The notes below the pieces were generated by a model. It had not been told where the DNA came from, did not search any database, and worked only from the letters and a program-made list of their open reading frames with translations. A stretch of 64,000 nucleotides of DNA from Watersipora subatra. Taxonomy: Eukaryota > Bryozoa > Gymnolaemata > Cheilostomatida > Watersiporidae. Shown one piece after another: positions 38,501-49,844 of the stretch; position 1 is the stretch's first letter; each line of letters opens with the position of its first letter. Made by a program: the position numbers and the translations under genes. Where the stretch lies: NCBI RefSeq assembly GCF_963576615.1, contig NC_088715.1:52616007-52680006 (forward strand). Direction: 5' to 3'.

Positions 38501-40010
38501 AGGTAAAATCCCAATTTTGAAAATATCTGCTACCAGGATTTTTGACTATGAGTTTTATATCTGTAAACAAGAGATTTTACTCAATAACCGTATCATTTTG
38601 ATATTAGTGAAACTCGATAGATATTTTGCATTCATATCTAATGTTTGGAGATTTTTGACAACGAACAATTAAAATATTCATTTATTACATTAACTGAAAA
38701 TATCCATAGATTTTTCAATTTGTCCAGAGCGTATAAAACCGATGTGCACAAAATTTTTCAACCTTCTGTTATGACAGGGCACCAGGATCAGAGCCAGAGA
38801 GACTGACCCCACGGCCCTGGCATCATCGGATCAAGCCTTCCTACCATCTTGGAGAAGGCTTGAACACTGATAAACCGGCTTAGTCGATTGAGCAATTAAG
38901 AAAGAAAAGGGGCAGAGCCTAACGTACGAACGATCGGTAGAGCAATCTCTAAGTACATGTATGATGATATTGTAGGCATACACTTGTCTTCATGTATTTA
39001 TATATGCATGTATATATATATATATATTATATTCATACATATATTTGAAATAAATATGTATTTTGGTGAATAGACACTCGGTTTGTTTTTATTGCTTGTC
39101 TTGTGGAGAAGTAAAGGAAACCAGCAGTTTCTTAAACACTTGTTCAATTTTTTTACTGGCTCCACTGATAACATAGCCTATATGATGTAGCTCTATGGAA
39201 ACTGTGCTATGCACAACACACTTGAGGTTTTGTAAAGTCCTCTGTCACTATATAACGTTAGCATGATTAATGTACCCTGATTGCACTACACTAAAAATCT
39301 ATTACTGGGCTATGTCAGTCCACTGTTTTAGTCTCAAATGTTACATGCAAGCTAGCGAAATGACTAAAATCTTCCAAAATAGCGGATATTCACGCTCAGA
39401 CTATTCAGAATTCAGATTATTCACGCGATATTCAAGCTCAGACAGAAAATACATAAACAAAGATATTGACATTGATTTATTAAATGTCAGTTTAAACATT
39501 TGTTAGTCAACCGTTTACCTCTTTAATAAGTTATTCCTAACTGTGTGAGTGCTTTGTTTTAGGTCTGAAACTTGTGGAGATGTTTGTTTATATATTTTAA
39601 TGAAAGTGTCAATACAGGCTTTGAAATGTATTTTTGTCAATTAAAAATTTGACTGTAGCTAGTTCTCTCAAGAAAATTTGACCAAAATTAATAAAACAGT
39701 GAATTAGCATAATATTTAGTATTAAACATTCTGCAATATGTTACAGTGTAGCAAGGTTTGCATATATAGAGGTTGCGTGTCTATATTGACAATATAGTTT
39801 ATTAATTTACTATAAAAACATCCTAATATACTTCAAGCTGAAATAAGTATACATTGAAGTATGCTTTGAACAGTATTCAGAGTTTTGAAAACAAAAAACT
39901 AAATTATAGAAAAAATATTAAAAACTTGAATGAAAGAGCTCAAGTATCAATTTGCATGTATAGTATAATAAAAAATCTAGTATAAATCTAGATTCATAAT
40001 AGGATTATTG
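35600..40010. other. Gene-poor region with local tandem duplications
   Basis: No gene recognised. Diverged direct repeats of about 200 bp lie at about 35990-36170 and 36200-36400 (shared AGACTGGCAATAA). A tandem duplication of about 347 bp lies at 37199-37544 and 37545-37892 (shared TGTAAACC and GGCACAACAATAACAAATAT). A comparatively GC-rich island lies at about 38775-38935, followed by a TA-rich microsatellite at 39001-39030. The frame at 39270-39506 has no recognisable features. Confidence 0.5.
37199..37892. repeat. Tandem duplication, two units of about 347 bp
   Basis: Each unit runs from TGTAAACC through ACAACAATAACAAATATTTG to CTAACCACAGAATATT. The units differ by scattered substitutions and small indels. 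No coding content. Confidence 0.7.
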
Positions 40011-40121
40011 AAAATTCCAAACCTGATTTATAAAGGTTCATTATAGAGGTATCTTCGGCAACTTTTAGCAGAATAACCAGTTTCTTGTGTTTCAGCTTTA
40101 GGCTCAAGGTAAATTTGTTCA

Positions 40122-40179
40122 CTTTTGGGCATTCAAAGCCGTTAGGTCCAGTGTACCTTTTAGGTCCGGTGTATGCCCA
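40122..40179 (-). pseudogene. Collagen-exon scrap within a duplicated block
   Basis: On the minus strand it reads ...GPK then RYTGPNG..., a remnant of Gly-X-Y coding sequence. It sits in the first of two direct repeats (about 40015-40180 and 40305-40470), which share CATTATAGAG and ACCAGTTT words with the block holding the better fragment. Too short for a family call beyond collagen. Confidence 0.45.
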
Positions 40180-40438
40180 AATTATCGTTCAGAATTTTGA
40201 AAAACAAAAAATCCTAATTATAAGAAAAAATTAAGGATTTAAATGAAAGAGGTCAAGTATAAATATTAAACTTTTATTAAAAGAAATAGACATTTTTATC
40301 CGGATTTATGTAAGTTCATTATAGAGTTGTCTCTCGCATTTATTTCACAGAATTACCAGTTTTTGTGTTTTGGTTTTAGGCTCGTATCCATAGCGAATAT
40401 TCATAAGCACAAAAATACCACGAGTTAAATTTGTATAC

Positions 40439-40577
40439 CTTGTGGCCTTTATGGCCTTTAGGTCCAGGGTTGCCTTCTGGTCCGGAATTGCCTCTGGGTC
40501 CAGCAGGACTAGCTTTGCCCTTTGCACCAGCATTTCCTTTAGGGCCCATTTAACCATTCTTTTCATTGACGCCAGCC
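40439..40577 (-). pseudogene. Type 1 collagen exon fragment (3' end) with stop
   Basis: On the minus strand it matches the last 45 or so codons of the type 1 Gly-X-Y exon, including GPKGNAGAKGK and the terminal AAG before a GTATAC donor. An in-frame TAA lies at 40550-40552, and one Gly has become Ser (GKASPAG). No upstream anchor exons are present nearby. A dead, truncated copy. Confidence 0.75.
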
Positions 40578-40579
40578 GA

Positions 40580-42311
40580 TAGTTATTGATAGTTATTTAA
40601 CATCTACATATATTATTAAAAACGATTTATGTAGATTTTCATTAATAGTAAGCAGATTTTTTTTATTTTTTGCAATTCTAAATTAATTATCATAAAACTT
40701 TGTTGTAAATGGTTTTTCATGTGGGATAACAAAGAATGGCAACATTTCAAAATAAGTACAACTGTTTGGTTCAAAGCAAACTAAAAGAAATGCAACTATT
40801 TGAATCTAATCTGGTCAAAAGAATATGGTGGAAAAAGTCTGGTCAAAAGTTCTCAGTTACTATAACTTTATTGAATAAGTTTTAAAATTTATTCAAATGT
40901 TTTTTTGTTTAGCTTAGGTAAATAAAGCTTCCTTATTGTTTTTAAGTTTAGTGACATTGAAGATTGAAGGTATTCTGAAGTATTGCTTGATAAGAAAATA
41001 GAAAACATCCTTGAAGCTGACATTAGCTAAGATCTAAGTACAAACTGAATATGCATAGAGCCAAACCTTTAAAGATAAACTTACACAAAATGTTAGTAAT
41101 TTCTATTAGAAGATATTGATATGTTTCTATTATTTACAATAGATTTTTCTGTTTGAAACTGTCTGATTGCCAGAGTGTTTCAAGATTAAAATTAACAAAG
41201 TTTGATAGCATTTATAACTTGCAGATCAAGCAAAAGTGCAATTATGACATCATCGATAGTTTCAAAGAGATCTGCTGAGTAGAGAGACTTGTAACGCTGT
41301 GACTTAAATACAGTAGCTAATATCAATATCTCAATAATACCAATAAACAAACTTTTGTTTTAAACTTAACCAATTTTGGTAGTCTGATCACCTCAATTGT
41401 TAAAAAAACATCAAAAGATGGGAAAAAAATTGATGCTTTTTAATAAAATCTACTAAAATTTTGTGTAAGCTCATTTTTAACTAATAATATACAGAGGGGA
41501 TTCTAGTTCATTTCTTTACAATCAACCACGGTGTAAGTGCTAAACCTGAATGAAAGTTGATTATTTGTCATTTTTGCTATGTCATGCCTTCTTCACCTAT
41601 CTTCTATTTGTACCAATTTATCAGGAAGCCAACAAACTAATCGTGTCATTGTAAAATATTTACATCCTGTCCTTTGTGTCTCTTTCATGTTTAAGTAATC
41701 AGACATGTCACTAGTCCGGTTATTTTCCGTTAAGCTATAAACCAATATATCAACTGCTCATTATTCTTCATTATCTTTGTCTCCGTATTTCATTTCATCA
41801 CTTCTAATATAGTATATAGGGGTCAAGTTTTAGGCTGAAACAAGTTTTCCCTATATCCTCAAAGGTGTTTTTTGTGCAAAACCTTATTTTACCAATCTCA
41901 AAAATATATTTCATTTTTTAACAGAAACTCAATTTTACCCATCTCAAAAATATATTTTATTCTTACCAGGCAAATAACTCTTTATGAATTTTACACTAGC
42001 TCCGCAGTAATTCAACCACTGAAAACAAAGAGATGTTCTACACATTGAATATCGAAAGTTATCCATGTTCTGTTTCTAATCAGTTGGTTCCCAAAGTCTG
42101 CTACGCAAAAGTTTAAAGAGACTTGGTGCCATCTACAAATGATTGCCCTTTTTACTTAAACTTCTACACCTATCATTACAACTGTGACTCTAACTAACTT
42201 TAGCCTTTCACTGCATGCTTCTATCTAGTTATCTGGGTATTAGAGAAATAGCAATTGCGGAAAACAATGAAATTCAATCGGAAGTTCTATTGAAGTTCAC
42301 ATTGATTGAGG
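40580..42311. other. Intergenic, nothing recognised
   Basis: AT-rich with short frames only. No exon-like or repeat structure was identified by reading. Confidence 0.4.
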
Positions 42312-42770
42312 CCAAGTCACTCCAGTGTCAATTCACGCAAGTGTCAAGTCACTCACATGTCAAGTCACTCAAGTGTTCAGTCACTCAAGTTTTAAGTCAC
42401 TCAATTGTCAAGTCACTCAAGTGTCAAGTGGCACAAGTGTAAAGTGACCTAAGTGTCAAATGATACAAGTGTCAGATGACACAAGTGTCAAGTGACACAA
42501 GTGTCAAGTGACACAAGTGTAAAGTGACACAAGTGTCAAGTGTCACAAGTGTCAACTGACACATCTGCTAAGTGACACAAGTGTCAAGTGACATAAGTGT
42601 CAAGTGTCAAGTGACACAAGTGTCAAATGACACAAGTGTCAAATTACATAAGTGTCAAGTGACACAAGTGTCAAATTACATAAGTGTCAAGTGACACAAG
42701 TGTCAAGTGACACAAGTGTCAAGTGACACAAGCGTCAAGTCACTCAAGTGTCAAGCCACACAAGTGTCAA
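42312..42770. repeat. 16-bp minisatellite
   Basis: Roughly 28 copies of a unit near GTGTCAAGTGACACAA, with diverged edge variants (CAAGTCACTCAAGTGT) at the left and a few partial units. Each unit contains the dyad GTGTCA...TGACAC, so single strands could form short hairpins. The frame at 42215-42442 is created by the repeat. Confidence 0.9.
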
Positions 42771-45700
42771 ATTTCTAAATTTACTCAAGTCAGTGAAATC
42801 ATTTTAGTTCAACAAATTACTGCCATTCTGAAAGTTTTGCAAATGTTTGCAAAATATTTTGAAAATAGGAACAGTAATTTCTAACTTTTGCAATTATTTG
42901 GCATTGGTAACTCATGTGAAACAGAAAAATCCAAACATGGAAAAAAAAAGAGTAGAAAGAAGCTAATAATTTTTTGAAAGGTTATATTTTATTAATAGTA
43001 ACTGGTTCCTCTTTTCTAGGTTCATAAGATATATTTCAGAGCTATGGGTGTTTAGGAGACCTGTTGAAGGGTGTCACAGGTGTTTGTCAATTTTATACTG
43101 TACAAGACACAAAAAGGAAATATTGAACATTAATGATTGCTAGGGTTGATCTCATTCATAGAGGTTTATGTACTTCAAGTATTGTTATGTTAACTATTTA
43201 TGTTTTTTTGTTAATTTTTTGAGTTCTAATTTGTGGTTGAAGAATAATTTTTACCTCTCAAAGTACTTAAGTCGGGAAAGTTGGACCGCAAAGCAGTAGC
43301 AATGAATTACTGTATATCGGTTATTTTGCACTTGTATATATGTTTTTGTACATTTTATAAACGCGCTCACAACATGTCACTGTTAGTTAAATAAGCATAA
43401 TCACCAGTATATGTTAACACAGCTAAATACATGTAACATAATTTCTGTTACAATTTAATGAAGTTCTCTAAAATTCTAGTGGATATTTGAAGTAATTTAA
43501 TTATAATTCTTTACAAATACTATTTGATACAAAAGTGAAATACAAATATACCCCATATGACATACGTCCAATAGAATTATACACAAGCTGTGCAATGCTA
43601 TTATACACAAGCTGTACAATACAAATATATGCAAAATGTACCACACAAGTATACACAAATAAGCTGTAAAAACTATTGTAAAATTATGTTAATTATTGTA
43701 AAAGAGTGATATATGCATAAAAACCATAAAACATTTTCAGTTTGTTTTGGCAGGAAATGCACAGGATTGATTGATGCCATTTCAATCTTCAAGTTATCAC
43801 ATTGATAGGTACGCATGTGTGATTAATTATGCAATGCTGTATATCACTACAATTTCTATGTAATGGCATATGAGGTACATTATGTGTAGTGTTGAATATA
43901 GATGTTAAGAAATCCCACTTTATCAATGTGCGAATGTGTGTGTGTGTGTCCGTAAAGGTTTAAACACGCTAGGCAAATTTATCGTGTGTGTCATGAGTAG
44001 TGCGGAGATATCGCTGGTGGGTGCCTAAACACATTGAGTCATTTACCAGCAAGCCATAATGAGAGCACGCTCACAAACTGTCAATAAAATTCTGCATCAC
44101 TAGTTTTTTTCCAGTGTTATTAATAAATTTAAGTCAAGATGGTGCTTTCTCAGCAAACATTTTGGTAAACAACTTCCACTTTTGTTATTAGGCCTATCTC
44201 ACTTTCATGGATTAATAGAAAAGAAACGGCTCTTGTATTTTCAACAGCAATATTTTATGATTTTAATATATAGTTTACTTCATAGTAGTTTTTTATTTTT
44301 AGTACAATAAATATTTACTATTCTCAAAATGATCAACCTACGCAAAAATTGATTCACAAATGTTGGTTTTCAACAGGATTATTTTTAACTTTTATGGTGT
44401 TGTGACGTACAGGACTGGGTGTGCTTTTATTAAATCAAATGAACAATTCGGTGTTCATTTTGATGATGTTTCAATCGTAACAGAATAGCAAAATATTGTT
44501 AATGTACATTGGAGAACATTGATTCTCAGAAGAAAATAATTCCTAGTCATTGAACTGCATTCTGGGAAAAAACCAGCCAATCAAAATGCATCTCGCGCGC
44601 GATCAAGTTGTGATAAAGAATGTCTAGCGGAATTGCTCTGCACGAGCTCGTTGAGCAAGTTTTAGCCCAGATTACCGCCATCCAGCTCTAAATATCATTA
44701 GTTTGTTTGCGCCTTGAGATCACATCAACGCTATAGGTTTCTAGATTTTCCAGCTGAATTTGTCCAACATTCACACACGTGTGCCTTGTGATTTTACTCG
44801 GATTGCTAAAGCATTTAGTTTCAGTTTTCATCTTGTTACTAAAAACTGTCTTCTGAAACACCTACTTATAGGCTGTTTGTTTGAAAAAAAGAACTCTTGG
44901 CAGCGGTGGGGACTTGCTACTGGTGTCATATAAATGTAATGCCTAAAAATACAGGTACATTACAGATCCTAAGAAAAGCATTAGGAGCCGCCGTGAAATA
45001 CGTATGTCCGAGCTTGGTCATAAATCGTATAGTTATTAAACACAAAAATGTTCTATATATGTCCAAAACAAAAACAAACACAAAAACAAAATGCAAATCC
45101 TAAAATATATACTTGTGGTTTTAAAAAATAGTTCGTTGTAACAAAAAATACATTTGTTAATGATAGTTTTGTCTCTTTTCTTCGGCAAAAGCAAAATGGC
45201 TTTTACAACTGCTAATCGAGAACAAATGACATATTCCTTATTATACAAAGAACACTTTTTTAAACAGACATTTTTGTATGTTTCTACAATGGATCACTTA
45301 TAAACAAAAATACTTTAAGACAGTCGAAAGTTGCTCTCTCTCAGATTGAAAAAATTTATCAATCGGGATTATAGTGGATTTTGACATTAAACAATTTATG
45401 CATATTAGCAGTGTTATCTTTAGTTAGTCGTTTATATTTTAATGATGTTTCATATACACTTTTGTCATGTAACAAAAACATGGTTTGTTTATGATTACTC
45501 AAGACAATAATAAGTTTTACATATATACATGCAAAGATTGCTGGTTTTTGCAAACAACTCTATTTAAATTCGTGCCAAAAAGAGTATTTTCAGTGAGGCT
45601 CACCATCATGGCATCTGTGTCTCATACTGCTTATAAAGGTAGATCACTGAATAATTGCCTGTTTAGTAAATTTTATTTGAAGTATTTTAAATGAGAAATT
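42771..45700. other. Intergenic, nothing recognised
   Basis: AT-rich. It includes a short GT microsatellite near 43934-43950. Frames at 44897-45103 and 45485-45694 show no family features. Confidence 0.4.
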
Positions 45701-45961
45701 CCGCTTGATTTGTATTTGCAAACACGCCAAGTTCACAAAAAGACATCTTCCAACATTTATTAGCCTCACAACATCAAAGGAGAAAATTTAGCTCAGAGCC
45801 ACATGTCAAGACTACGTATCTGCTGGCTAAAGCGAATATATAACCTACTTAAAATAGAATTAATCACGCTATGAAATGTTTCTCGATTGTGACGTTCATG
45901 ACAGCAGCCTTGTGTAATTGTATCCTTGGTAACGGCTTCTCATTAACATAAGTTTTGAAGA

Positions 45962-45969
45962 TATATAAG
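45962..45969 (+). promoter_or_regulatory. TATA box of type 1 copy 3
   Basis: TATATAAG followed by GCCCAGCAAATATCTCCTCC as in copies 1 and 2. The start is estimated at about 45992. Confidence 0.75.
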
Positions 45970-45991
45970 GCCCAGCAAATATCTCCTCCAG

Positions 45992-46046
45992 CAGAGCAAC
46001 AGCCAGTTTACAGTTTTCGATTCTAGCGAGCAGCTCTACACTTACT
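45992..46046 (+). other. Non-coding first exon, type 1 copy 3
   Basis: AGAGCAACAGCCAGTTTACA to CACTTACT, donor GTAAGT at 46047. The acceptor lies directly before the ATG at 46731. Confidence 0.65.
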
Positions 46047-46280
46047 GTAAGTACCCCTTTCGGTAATGGACCGTGTAAGTAAAAAATATCTGGCATTGAA
46101 TATTTTTGTAAAAAATATCTGTGTTTCTGAGAACTTTTAGTTAGAAATTATGTTAACAGTTAACCTATGTCACTATAACTAAGATAAATTATAAACAGTG
46201 GTAATCTTGCCTGTCCAGTGCAGTGTGAGAAATCTTCCTAAGTAATTGATATAATGAGAATTATCGAGCAAATAATTAGG

Positions 46281-46430
46281 GTTCTTAAATGGTGTAATGG
46301 TAGTGTGGTTGCATTTGGAATTGATTCTCTGGGTTCAAATCCTGCAAATGGCAATTTTTTTCACTAAAGATTTTATTCAATAAAAATCTCAGCATGACTT
46401 TAGACACACAAACAGACAGACAAACAAAAA
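46281..46430 (+). mobile_element. tRNA-derived SINE in intron 1 (best-preserved copy)
   Basis: An A-box-like TGGTGTAATGGTAG (46290-46303) and a B-box match GGTTCAAATCC (46332-46342) are 28 nt apart. The A-box word resembles the one in animal glutamine tRNAs. I could not fold a full cloverleaf, so this is not a functional tRNA gene. A CAGACAGACAAAC tail follows. The same element, more decayed, sits in intron 1 of both other type 1 genes. Confidence 0.5.
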
Positions 46431-46730
46431 CTGCTTTTATCATGTTTAAAACTATAAATTTACATATTCTATTTTTGTCGAATGAAATTTTATGTTTAAC
46501 AAAAAAGGGGAAGTTGAGCATCTGATTAGCTAGTTTTCCTTAAATTTTAAAAAGCCTTAAACAAACTCATGGAAAAGTCACAACATTGTTGAATTGTTTT
46601 TAATAAGCGGTTTGTCAGTTTTTAATTCCTAAATAAATAATTTTATTCTTAGAAATTTCAAGTTTCAGTTTACAAACCTCTAAGCCTCATGTGAAGGAGC
46701 TGCCAAATTAAAATGTGCCTATAATTTTAG

Positions 46731-48569
46731 ATGGAGAAGGAAGACATGTCAACAGCAATAGCCAACAAAGCTAAAATTAAAGCGTTTGGCTATGGAACTG
46801 CACTCATTGTTGTCTTTATGCTAGGGCTAGTTGTCAGCAACGTTATCATGTTCAACTACATGTATAACAAGTTTGATCAGGTGAGAATAACTCCAACTTC
46901 AGAATTTAATGGCTGAATATACTTATAGCAATTAGGCTGATTGGTCAATTTTGTGTCACAAAAGAAGCTTACTGTTCTGTAGGAGGCACAAAAACTTGGT
47001 GAATTAGAGGTGAAAATGGCTCAACAAGGAATGAAGCATGTCGAACTTGCAGAAGATGCTGAAGTTGTAAGTTACTACTCTTTCAACTTTTATATACTTT
47101 AACTGCTCTTTAGAAAGTCTCACTTCATTATAGATTCTTTATTTAATGAAAATCTGTAAATATTATAAACCGCTTGAAGGATTTAAAAAATTAAATAACA
47201 AAAATTTTTTTTTGCGTAATTATTCAATTGGAGTTTACAAAATCTTTTTCAGTTTTGATTTTTTTTCCTTTAAATTAAATCGTAAAAACAGCAGGTATTT
47301 AGAAAATCAAGAATAGTTAAACATTCATCAAACCAATGAAGCAAAGAAATGAAATGTCCATGTAACATTTTATTACTTTCGCAAAATCTTAAACATTTGA
47401 AAAATTGTTATTTGTACTAACATAAAATTTGTTTATGAAGGTAAAAATTTGATCAATTACTGAACTATGTTTTTGCAGAGAGAAAAGAGAGCTGCTGCAG
47501 ACTGCAAATGTCCTAAAGGACCATCTGGAGCAAAGGTAAGCGGTTGGCTGCAGCCTCTAGCACTCTTCATGTAAAAAATGTAACAATTCAAATCCTAGTG
47601 ATTTGAATTGCTGTCTTTTTCAGAATCCATATGTCTATCAATTAATTATTTAGGGTCCCGCTGGTAAACCTGGAGCTAAAGGAGCTCAAGGAGCAAAAGG
47701 AAGTCCTGGCACTGGTAAACCAGGTGTTGGTAAACCCGGTCCAAAAGGTAATAGAGGTGCTGATGGACCTGCGGGTCCAAAGGGTCCCCAAGGTCAGCAA
47801 GGATCATCTGGTAAAACCGGTGCAAAGGGAAATGCAGGACCAAAAGGAAACGCAGGCAAACCTGGTCCTTCAGGGCAGCCTGGAAAAGCGGGTAAGGATG
47901 GATCTAGTGGTAAAAGTGGTGCGAATGGTGCTCTTGGAAAAGCTGGGAGTCCTGGTTCTAAAGGAGCTGCTGGAAGCAAAGGTCCGACTGGTCCCAAAGG
48001 CAATCGTGGTCCAGCTGGCAGCCCTGGTAAAGCGGGTGGTAAAGGAGCAACTGGGGCACGTGGTCCTGCTGGTCCAAAGGGTAATTACGGACCTGCAGGG
48101 AAAAATGGTAGCGCTGGAAAGCCCGGACCAGCTGGTGGCAATGGAAAGAATGGTCCAGCAGGTCCTAAAGGAAATGCTGGTGCAAAGGGGAAGACTGGTC
48201 CTGCTGGGCCCAGAGGCAACCCTGGACCTAAAGGCACCACTGGACTTAAAGGCACTAAAGGCCAAAAGGTAAAGTTTACAGATGAGAGTTTCCAGGATCT
48301 GATAGTTTTAGAGTCTATGAACTGCCAATTTATTTATAAAACTTGCCACTTTTTTCATTAGCGTTCGTATAAAGTTTATACGTTTAATTCAACAGATTAT
48401 TTTAAACAAAACTAGGAACCTTCTCAAAAACTAAAACAGTGCAAATTCTAGATGGTTTAGTTGTTCGAGTAGTTATATTAAATTTATCTTGTTTCTGATC
48501 TGAGAAAAGTAAATGAAAGGGATCTAATACAATTCCCACATGTTGCAGGGTGACAAAGGACCAAAGTAA
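46731..48569 (+). CDS. Membrane-anchored short collagen, type 1, copy 3 (308 aa)
   Basis: Coding exons are 46731-46880, 46983-47066, 47479-47535, 47654-48268 and 48549-48569, the same lengths and phase-0 joins as the other type 1 copies. The anchor starts MEKEDMSTAIANKAK with the helix at about 21-43 (IVVFMLGLVVSNVIM core). The stem begins EAQKLGELE, and REKR is at 79-82. The exon with the C-X-C pair ends CKCPKGPSGAK. The Gly-X-Y exon is 205 codons with the two Gly-X doublets and no glycine substitution. A Tyr occurs in one Y position (GNYGPAG) where the others have Ser. The end is GDKGPK. The exon is nearly identical to copies 1 and 2 even at many third positions, whereas introns differ widely. 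It is on the same strand as, and about 2.5 kb upstream of, the type 2 pseudogene. Confidence 0.92.
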
Positions 48570-48725
48570 TCTTTCTATCGCTACCTCAGCAGTGACATGA
48601 GGAGACAACTGACAACTGAAGAGCTTAAAAGGTGACAGTTGAACACTGATGCTAGTCATTTGGTCTCTTTCTGGATCATGGAATTATTTGTGATTTTTTT
48701 AAACAGTTTTATGTTTTATATTACA

Positions 48726-48746
48726 AATAAACTAATGAGCAATAAA
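48726..48746 (+). terminator. Polyadenylation signals, type 1 copy 3
   Basis: AATAAA at 48726-48731 and 48741-48746, about 160 nt after the stop codon. Confidence 0.6.
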
Positions 48747-49844
48747 AGTCAAAGTGATTTTTTTCTGCTAAATCATATTTGTACCATTTTAAGGAAAACT
48801 CAATTTCACCGTTGCTTCCTGATCACTCATCTGTCTAGGATTCAGCCATGTGGGCAAAAACAACTTGCACTCAATGACCCTCATATAGGTAGTAAACTGC
48901 TACAAGTTTTTTTTAGGTGATTGTAAAAGTTTATGAGTACAATTTCACTTTATGTACTGCTTAGTCTGCGTGGGTACTGCTAGAAAAATTCAACAGACTC
49001 CACATACTGCAAGAATAAAGTCCAAGAAAGAACTCCACGTGCAAATCATTTAACCAGCTTAAAAAATTGTGAATGTCTTCATTTGCGCTGAATAAAACAT
49101 AGATCTACTCACTGGCTTGGCCAGTTTGTCAATAGCAACATTCACCTGTCGCTCAAATGGGCCATACTTGCTACCTAATAGAAGATAAGAGTGTGTTTGC
49201 GTAGTAGTTGTGCTATCTGCTTTTATTTGCATCATGAGTGGAAAACTCCTAAACTAGCTCAAAATTTCTTTTGAAAAACTTCCGCGATACAATGCTAAAA
49301 ATTATATTACATTATACTGCCTCAAACAATAAAAGAATTTTGGCTAAGCAAATTCTAGCACACAGACTAGCGAGCAACGTGTCTAGCTCAGCTGGGAAGA
49401 AAAATTCAAAATTTAGATGCCAGTGGTTTCTAGAAAAAACTAGAAATGTGGTAACCTGTTTACCTTTCTTGACTGCGCCATTTAATACTATTTCAAGAAA
49501 AGAGTACATATAAAGAATTTGCTAGACAAGTTCAAAAGTAGTGCGGAATGAAATACAATTGAAAACTAACCGAGCCGCCCTTAATGAGAAGTAAGGACAG
49601 TGAGACGTGAAAAGAAGCGAGTGAGGATGACTAGATTTATTTAAAATAATTTATTATTTGTTTGCCCATAAAAAATTGACAAATCATCTGCTATGTCAAT
49701 ACAACTTATATACATGTAAACAATATTCGGTTGATTAAAACGATTTTGAGATGGAATGTGTCAGGCTACACCAAAAGCTGTTGGTAAAAAGATCATTGTC
49801 GTAATTGCAAACCGACCTTTTCAAACGTTTTGTGGCAATTTTCG

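Larger units (their letters stand above)
45710..49800. repeat. Third copy of the type 1 locus with its 3' flank
   Basis: Homologous in reverse complement to about 18.51-23.7 kb: promoter, all exons, 3' end, then a flank of at least 1 kb (shared words include ACAACTTATATACATGTAA and CTTGGCCAGTTTGT). The match to the left arm stops soon after the polyadenylation signal, so this copy is related to the right-hand side. Confidence 0.75.

Noticed and set aside
42215..42442. Repetitive 75-codon protein in the minisatellite
   Set aside because: The frame arises from the 16-bp unit, which is not a multiple of three, so any period would shift frame. No flanking exon structure.
42312..42770. CRISPR-like array
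   Set aside because: The units are contiguous 16-bp repeats with no unique spacers, in a eukaryotic context.
46281..46353. Functional tRNA gene in intron 1
   Set aside because: A and B boxes are present but the acceptor and anticodon stems do not pair convincingly. Treated as a SINE head.
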